Shown: piece by piece, positions 60,654 to 64,000 of the stretch | How the letters are laid out: each line of letters opens with the position of its first letter | Position numbering within the stretch: the stretch's first letter is position 1 | Assembly: GCF_000373805.1 (NCBI RefSeq) | Contig: NZ_KB892438.1 | Location: 174,018 to 238,017 of the forward strand | Reading direction: 5' to 3' | DNA length: 64,000 nt | Origin: Corynebacterium pilosum DSM 20521 = CIP 103422 | Lineage (GTDB): Bacteria > Actinomycetota > Actinomycetes > Mycobacteriales > Mycobacteriaceae | Translations under genes and position numbers: made by a program | The notes under the pieces: model-generated | Told to the model about the DNA's origin: nothing | Seen by the model: only the letters and a program-made list of their open reading frames with translations | The model's database searches: none

Positions 60654-61343
60654 TTAGCTCCCCGTGGCGCTGCGCACCAGGTAGGTGCCGCAGTTGGGGC
60701 AGGTGGGTACTTCGTCGGCGGGCACGGCGTTGATCTCTTCGCGCTCGGCTAGTGGCAGCTGGAGGAAGCAGCCGCCGCAGGTGCGGCCGTGGGTGAAGGG
60801 GGCGGCGCCGGCATCGTCGTAAGCCTCAAGCACTTCGGCCGGCAGCTGGGCGCGAATCTCTGCAGGATCCGCGCCAGCCTTGGGCTCGGGCGCATTTTCG
60901 GCGGCGCGGCGTGCTACCTCGATCTTGGCGTCCAGGTCCGAGAGCTTGGCGCCGTGCACGTCGCGGTTGTTGCGCAGCGCGGCGATCTCGTTGTGCGCCT
61001 CCTTCAGCTCCGAAAGCAGGTCCATGATGCGCGACTTCGTGGCATACGTATCGTGTTCCAGATCCTTGCGGCGCTCTGGGTCGGTCTCCGCGCCGAGCTG
61101 CTTCTTGTTGTCCAGTTCGCGGCGCTTCAGCTTGCGCTCGTCTTCCTGGATGCGCAGGATCTCCAGCTCCATGTCGTCGACAGCCAACTGTGCGGAGCCG
61201 GTAGCGTCGGCCATGCGGGCGCGCTCTTTGGTCAGTTTTTCTAGTTCTTCCTGCTCCGGGCTAATTTTTGGGGGTTGTCCGGCGGAGCGTTCTGCGTCAG
61301 CAAGCTCGAGCAGTAGGTGCTGTTTGTCAGCGGCTAGTTTCAT
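60654..61343 (-). CDS. Coiled-coil zinc-ribbon protein
   Basis: A 229-residue protein with a long alpha-helical coiled coil (about 1-165) and a C-terminal zinc ribbon with CGGC and CPNC pairs (about residues 186 and 217). It is the counterpart of Rv2229c and corynebacterial cg2456-type proteins, always next to the RNase H and Nif3-like genes. Function not established; nucleic-acid binding is plausible from the fold. Confidence 0.85.
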   Translation of the reverse strand: MKLAADKQHLLLELADAERSAGQPPKISPEQEELEKLTKERARMADATGSAQLAVDDMELEILRIQEDERKLKRRELDNKKQLGAETDPERRKDLEHDTYATKSRIMDLLSELKEAHNEIAALRNNRDVHGAKLSDLDAKIEVARRAAENAPEPKAGADPAEIRAQLPAEVLEAYDDAGAAPFTHGRTCGGCFLQLPLAEREEINAVPADEVPTCPNCGTYLVRSATGS

Positions 61344-61361
61344 CGATAATTCTCCTTGTGG

Positions 61362-62510
61362 CTATTTCGCGTTCTGTGGGTGCGCGGATACTGTCCACGG
61401 GTCGGTACGCGTGGGAATGATGTGGGTGTCCACGCCAAGATCTGCCACGATACCCGCTGCCTGCGTGGTCCACGGATATTCGCTGGCCCAGTGCGCGGTA
61501 TCGATCACGGCGGGCCCGCCGGCGCGCAGGTGCTCGTCGACGGGGTGGTGGCGCAGGTCGCTGGTCACGTACACATCGACTCCCAGCGCAGCCACGTCCG
61601 ACAAGAAACTGTCTCCCGAACCAGAACCGACGGCGACCTTCTGCACCATCTGCTCCGGATCACCCGCTGCGCGCACGCCCCACGCGGTTTCAGGCAGCGC
61701 GTTGGCTACCTGCTGGGTGAACTCGCGCAGCGTCATCGGCTCCGGCAATTCGCCAATGCGCCCCAGGCCCGTGGCCGTCTCAAGATCCACGTCCTGCTCC
61801 ATCGCAGTGATGTCGAAGGCCGGTTCTTCATAGGGGTGGACGCGGCGCAGCTCGTCGATAAGCGTGCGCCGGATCCGGGCATCGGCCACGAATTCCACGC
61901 GCGTTTCGGCATCAGCATAGTGCTTGCCGACGACCCCATCGGTCGGGTCCGCGCCCTCCAAGGGGGTGAATCCGCCACGGCCTTCGATCTGGAAAGCGCA
62001 CTCAGCGTAGTTGCCCATGCGGCCGGCGCCGGCGTCGAAAAGCGTGGCCATCACCGTGTCCACGTGTGCGGCCGGAATGTGTACGCCCCACTTGTCGCGG
62101 GCGCGCGGGTCCACCACCTTGATGGGGCGGCCGGGTGTGATGCCCACCAGGTCAGCCAGCTTGTCGTTCACGCCGGGACGCGCCGAGTCCGCGTTCGTGT
62201 GCGCGGTGTAGAGGGCGCAGCCACCCTTGAGCAGGGTGTGGATGACCTTGCCCTTCGGCGTGTTCGCGGCCACCGATTCCACCCCGCGCAGCAACAACGG
62301 GTGGTGCACGACCAACAACTGGGCGCCGGCATCCACGGCGGCCTCGGCCACCTCCTGGGTGCAGTCGAGCGCGAACGCGACACGGGTCACCTCGTCGTCA
62401 GGATCGCCGCAGACCATCCCCACGGCGTCCCACGATTCAGCCAGGTGGGGCGGGTACGCGGCGTCGAGGGTGCGGACAACATCACCAACGGTCAAACCTG
62501 TTTCAGTCAT
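61362..62510 (-). CDS. Nif3-like dinuclear-metal-centre protein
   Basis: A 382-residue protein of the Nif3/YbgI/DUF34 family with an inserted CutA-like (PII-fold) middle domain of about 110 residues, the long form found in Gram-positives. The metal-site motifs are VVHHPLLLRG near residue 78, YTAHTNAD near 109 and the C-terminal VIDTAHWASE. GTP cyclohydrolase I type 2 has been proposed as a name but the function is unproven. The ATG at 62510 is selected; a codon at 62519 is possible. Confidence 0.88.
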   Translation of the reverse strand: MTETGLTVGDVVRTLDAAYPPHLAESWDAVGMVCGDPDDEVTRVAFALDCTQEVAEAAVDAGAQLLVVHHPLLLRGVESVAANTPKGKVIHTLLKGGCALYTAHTNADSARPGVNDKLADLVGITPGRPIKVVDPRARDKWGVHIPAAHVDTVMATLFDAGAGRMGNYAECAFQIEGRGGFTPLEGADPTDGVVGKHYADAETRVEFVADARIRRTLIDELRRVHPYEEPAFDITAMEQDVDLETATGLGRIGELPEPMTLREFTQQVANALPETAWGVRAAGDPEQMVQKVAVGSGSGDSFLSDVAALGVDVYVTSDLRHHPVDEHLRAGGPAVIDTAHWASEYPWTTQAAGIVADLGVDTHIIPTRTDPWTVSAHPQNAK

Positions 62511-62566
62511 GTGCCCCATCCTAGAGCAGCGGGCGGACATCACCCGAGTGTGGTTTGCTGGAGGGC

Positions 62567-63214
62567 GTGACTACTGTACTTCTTGACGTCGACGGCACCC
62601 TCATCGATTCCTTCCCCGGAATCCGCGCCGGCTTCCTTCATGCCCTGAACCAGGTGGGGTGGCCGGCCCCGTCCGAGGAGCGGATCAGCCGCATCGCCGG
62701 CCCGCCCATGGAGGAAACGATGGCAAGCCTGGGCATGGACCAGCCGACGGTGGATCGCGCCTTCAACGCCTACATGGACTACACGCGCAGTGGCGGCTGG
62801 GCGGAGGCGAAAGCCTATCCCGGGGTCAAAGAGCTGCTGGAGCAGTGGTGCGCAGACGGTTTCCGATTGATCACGGCGACGTCGAAAGGCGAAGGCTTTG
62901 CCCGCGCCATCCTGGAGCGCGAAGAAATGCTGGACCTGTTTGAATTCATCGGCGCGGCCGAGGAATACGGCACCCGCCGCGGGAAGAAACAGGTGATCCA
63001 GTACGTCAAAGATAATGTCAACCTAGAAGGCGAGCCGGTCCTGATGGTCGGAGACCGTTCCCACGACATCGAGGGGGCGGCCGCATTTGGCGTCGATACG
63101 TGTGCCGTGACCTGGGGCTATGGCACTGCCGACGAGTGGGCGCGGGCGAAGTACATCGCGAAAACCACCGAAGAACTCGATCAGATTATAAGGAAGTTTC
63201 ATGCTGCACATTGA
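62567..63214 (+). CDS. HAD-family hydrolase (PtkA/phosphoglycolate-phosphatase-like)
   Basis: A 215-residue HAD protein with motif I LLDVDGTLIDS at the N-terminus, motif II in LITATSKGEG and motif III/IV in VGDRSHDIEGAAAFGVDTCAVTWGYG. The length fits phosphoglycolate-type phosphatases. In M. tuberculosis the gene in this position (Rv2232, PtkA) is a HAD-fold tyrosine kinase that modifies the next-door phosphatase PtpA; the corynebacterial protein lacks the N-terminal extension. The GTG start follows GGAGG. It overlaps the phosphatase gene by 14 bp. Confidence 0.85.
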   Translation: MTTVLLDVDGTLIDSFPGIRAGFLHALNQVGWPAPSEERISRIAGPPMEETMASLGMDQPTVDRAFNAYMDYTRSGGWAEAKAYPGVKELLEQWCADGFRLITATSKGEGFARAILEREEMLDLFEFIGAAEEYGTRRGKKQVIQYVKDNVNLEGEPVLMVGDRSHDIEGAAAFGVDTCAVTWGYGTADEWARAKYIAKTTEELDQIIRKFHAAH

Positions 63215-63671
63215 TTTTGTTTGCACGGGCAATATTTGCCGCTCCCCGATGGCCGAGGTGATCGTCCGCGACGCCCTGGTGCGCGAAGGACTAGCTGACC
63301 AGGTGAACGTTACGTCGTCTGGCATTGGTGGCTGGCACGTAGGCAACCCCGCCGACGAGCGCGCCGTACAAGAACTGCGCGATCACGGCTATGACGGTTC
63401 ACGCCACCGCGCCAGCCAGTTCGGCGGCGACCGTTTCGACGCAGACCTCCTCATCGCCCTGGATACCGGGCACGTCTCCGAACTCGTGGCGCGCGGTGTG
63501 CCTGAAGAGCGCGTACGCCTGCTGCGCTCTTTCGATCCCGAATCCCCCGATCAGGCGAGCGTAGCCGACCCCTACTACGGCGGCCCCGAAGGTTTCACCA
63601 CCACCCGTACCCAAATTGAGGCGGCCACCCCGGGCATTGTGTCGTGGGTTCGGGAACAGTTGCAAGCCTAG
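63201..63671 (+). CDS. ptpA: Low-molecular-weight protein tyrosine phosphatase
   Basis: A 156-residue LMW-PTP. The P-loop is FVCTGNICRSPMAE (C-x5-R-S) at residues 7-20, and the general-acid Asp is in VADPYYGG near residue 122. The context, between a HAD gene and a SURF1 gene, is that of PtpA (Rv2234). It has no signal peptide. It is translated from within the HAD gene's end, so both are made together. Confidence 0.93.
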   Translation: MLHIDFVCTGNICRSPMAEVIVRDALVREGLADQVNVTSSGIGGWHVGNPADERAVQELRDHGYDGSRHRASQFGGDRFDADLLIALDTGHVSELVARGVPEERVRLLRSFDPESPDQASVADPYYGGPEGFTTTRTQIEAATPGIVSWVREQLQA

Positions 63672-63686
63672 GTACAGTAGGTATTT

Positions 63687-64000
63687 GTGAGCACTACCGC
63701 GAGAAGGACGAACAGTTCGGCACAGCCAGCCAACTCAGCCTGGTGGAAAAAGTTCCTAACACCCGGCTGGGTGATCACCGCTGTCCTGATCATCATCTTC
63801 TCCTATTTCGCGTTCAGCTTCCTCGCCCCCTGGCAGTTGGGGAAGGACGACGCGATCGTCGAACGCAATGAGCGCATCGCTCAGGCCTTCGAAGTGGATC
63901 CGGTGCCGGTGACAGACATCGTCGCACCTGATGGCACGTGGGACCGCGACAACGAATGGACACGCGTCACCCTCACCGGCCAATACCAGCCCGCCGACGA
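63687..64000 (+). CDS. SURF1-family cytochrome oxidase assembly protein (3' end cut off by window edge)
   Basis: The first 104 residues are visible from the GTG at 63687. A polar N-terminus is followed by a membrane helix (about residues 30-47) and the start of the extracytoplasmic domain with WQLGKDDAIVERNERI and TRVTLTGQY, characteristic of SURF1. It helps assemble haem a into the aa3 oxidase encoded at 14012-16650. The gene order ptpA-SURF1 is as in mycobacteria (Rv2234-Rv2235). Confidence 0.85.
   Translation, partial: MSTTARRTNSSAQPANSAWWKKFLTPGWVITAVLIIIFSYFAFSFLAPWQLGKDDAIVERNERIAQAFEVDPVPVTDIVAPDGTWDRDNEWTRVTLTGQYQPAD

Noticed and set aside
61356-62570. A 404-codon plus-strand frame
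   Set aside because: It is antisense to the Nif3-like gene, which has clear metal-site motifs.
1-64000. tRNA genes, prophage genes and complete insertion sequences
   Set aside because: None could be recognised on reading either strand; I did not find cloverleaf-like segments or transposase motifs, although no tRNA scan was run.

Overview
The window is a piece of a Corynebacterium chromosome (order Mycobacteriales). Most of the gene order is the one known from C. glutamicum and, more loosely, M. tuberculosis: plsC-glk-pimB-NlpC/P60, ctaE-qcrCAB, ctaF-ctaC, ltsA, cobT, ilvE, pepA, aceF, lipB-lipA, sucE, glnA, thrC, glnE-glnA2, CYTH/CHAD, galK, rnpB, RNase H/phosphatase, Nif3-like, ptkA/ptpA-like, SURF1. 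Mycolic-acid-group features (PimB mannosyltransferase, LtsA, RipC-like hydrolases, multi-lipoyl E2) support this. I cannot name the species.

Layout. Positions 1-5560 (minus strand) hold envelope genes and glucokinase. The last hydrolase gene is preceded by a clear ydaO/yuaA-type cyclic-di-AMP riboswitch (5583-5740). Positions 6218-10151 are an accessory catabolic block: an aspartase/fumarase-superfamily lyase, a DASS-family dicarboxylate carrier and a LacI regulator, with twin LacI-type operators before the lyase. Positions 10276-16650 encode the cytochrome bc1-aa3 branch (qcrB, qcrA, qcrC, ctaE, ctaF, ctaC). Positions 17179-25349 hold ltsA, a DUF1266 gene, a HesB/ErpA protein, cobT, ilvE and pepA. 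Positions 25488-34013 form a lipoate block: the three-lipoyl-domain E2, gcvP-gcvT-gcvH and lipB-lipA, so three kinds of lipoylated or lipoate-making function sit together.

Positions 34090-52984 carry sucE, the nitrogen-assimilation genes glnA, glnE and glnA2, and thrC, interrupted by smaller accessory items: a Doc/Fic-like toxin-antitoxin pair (39023-39852), a broken cutinase-like esterase (40496-41904), and a secreted S1 protease coupled to a 44-residue microprotein. Positions 53051-64000 hold a CYTH/CHAD protein with an internal tandem repeat, an orphan galactokinase, an RNB nuclease, a DUF559-like gene, rnpB and conserved housekeeping genes up to a truncated SURF1 gene.

The most unusual signal that ordinary genes do not explain is a family of 93-bp palindromic repeats. 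There are four full copies (35010, 44105, 57733, 58926) and one 31-bp half copy (44053). Each full copy has 20-bp perfect terminal inverted repeats, a conserved 3x3 mismatch, and a second 8-bp stem (one pair broken in some copies). Every full copy lies just downstream of the 3' end of a gene. Two copies in opposite orientation flank a DUF559/PD-(D/E)xK-like gene, which makes a possible 1.29-kb mobile cassette. No tRNA genes, CRISPR arrays, complete insertion sequences or prophage genes were seen.
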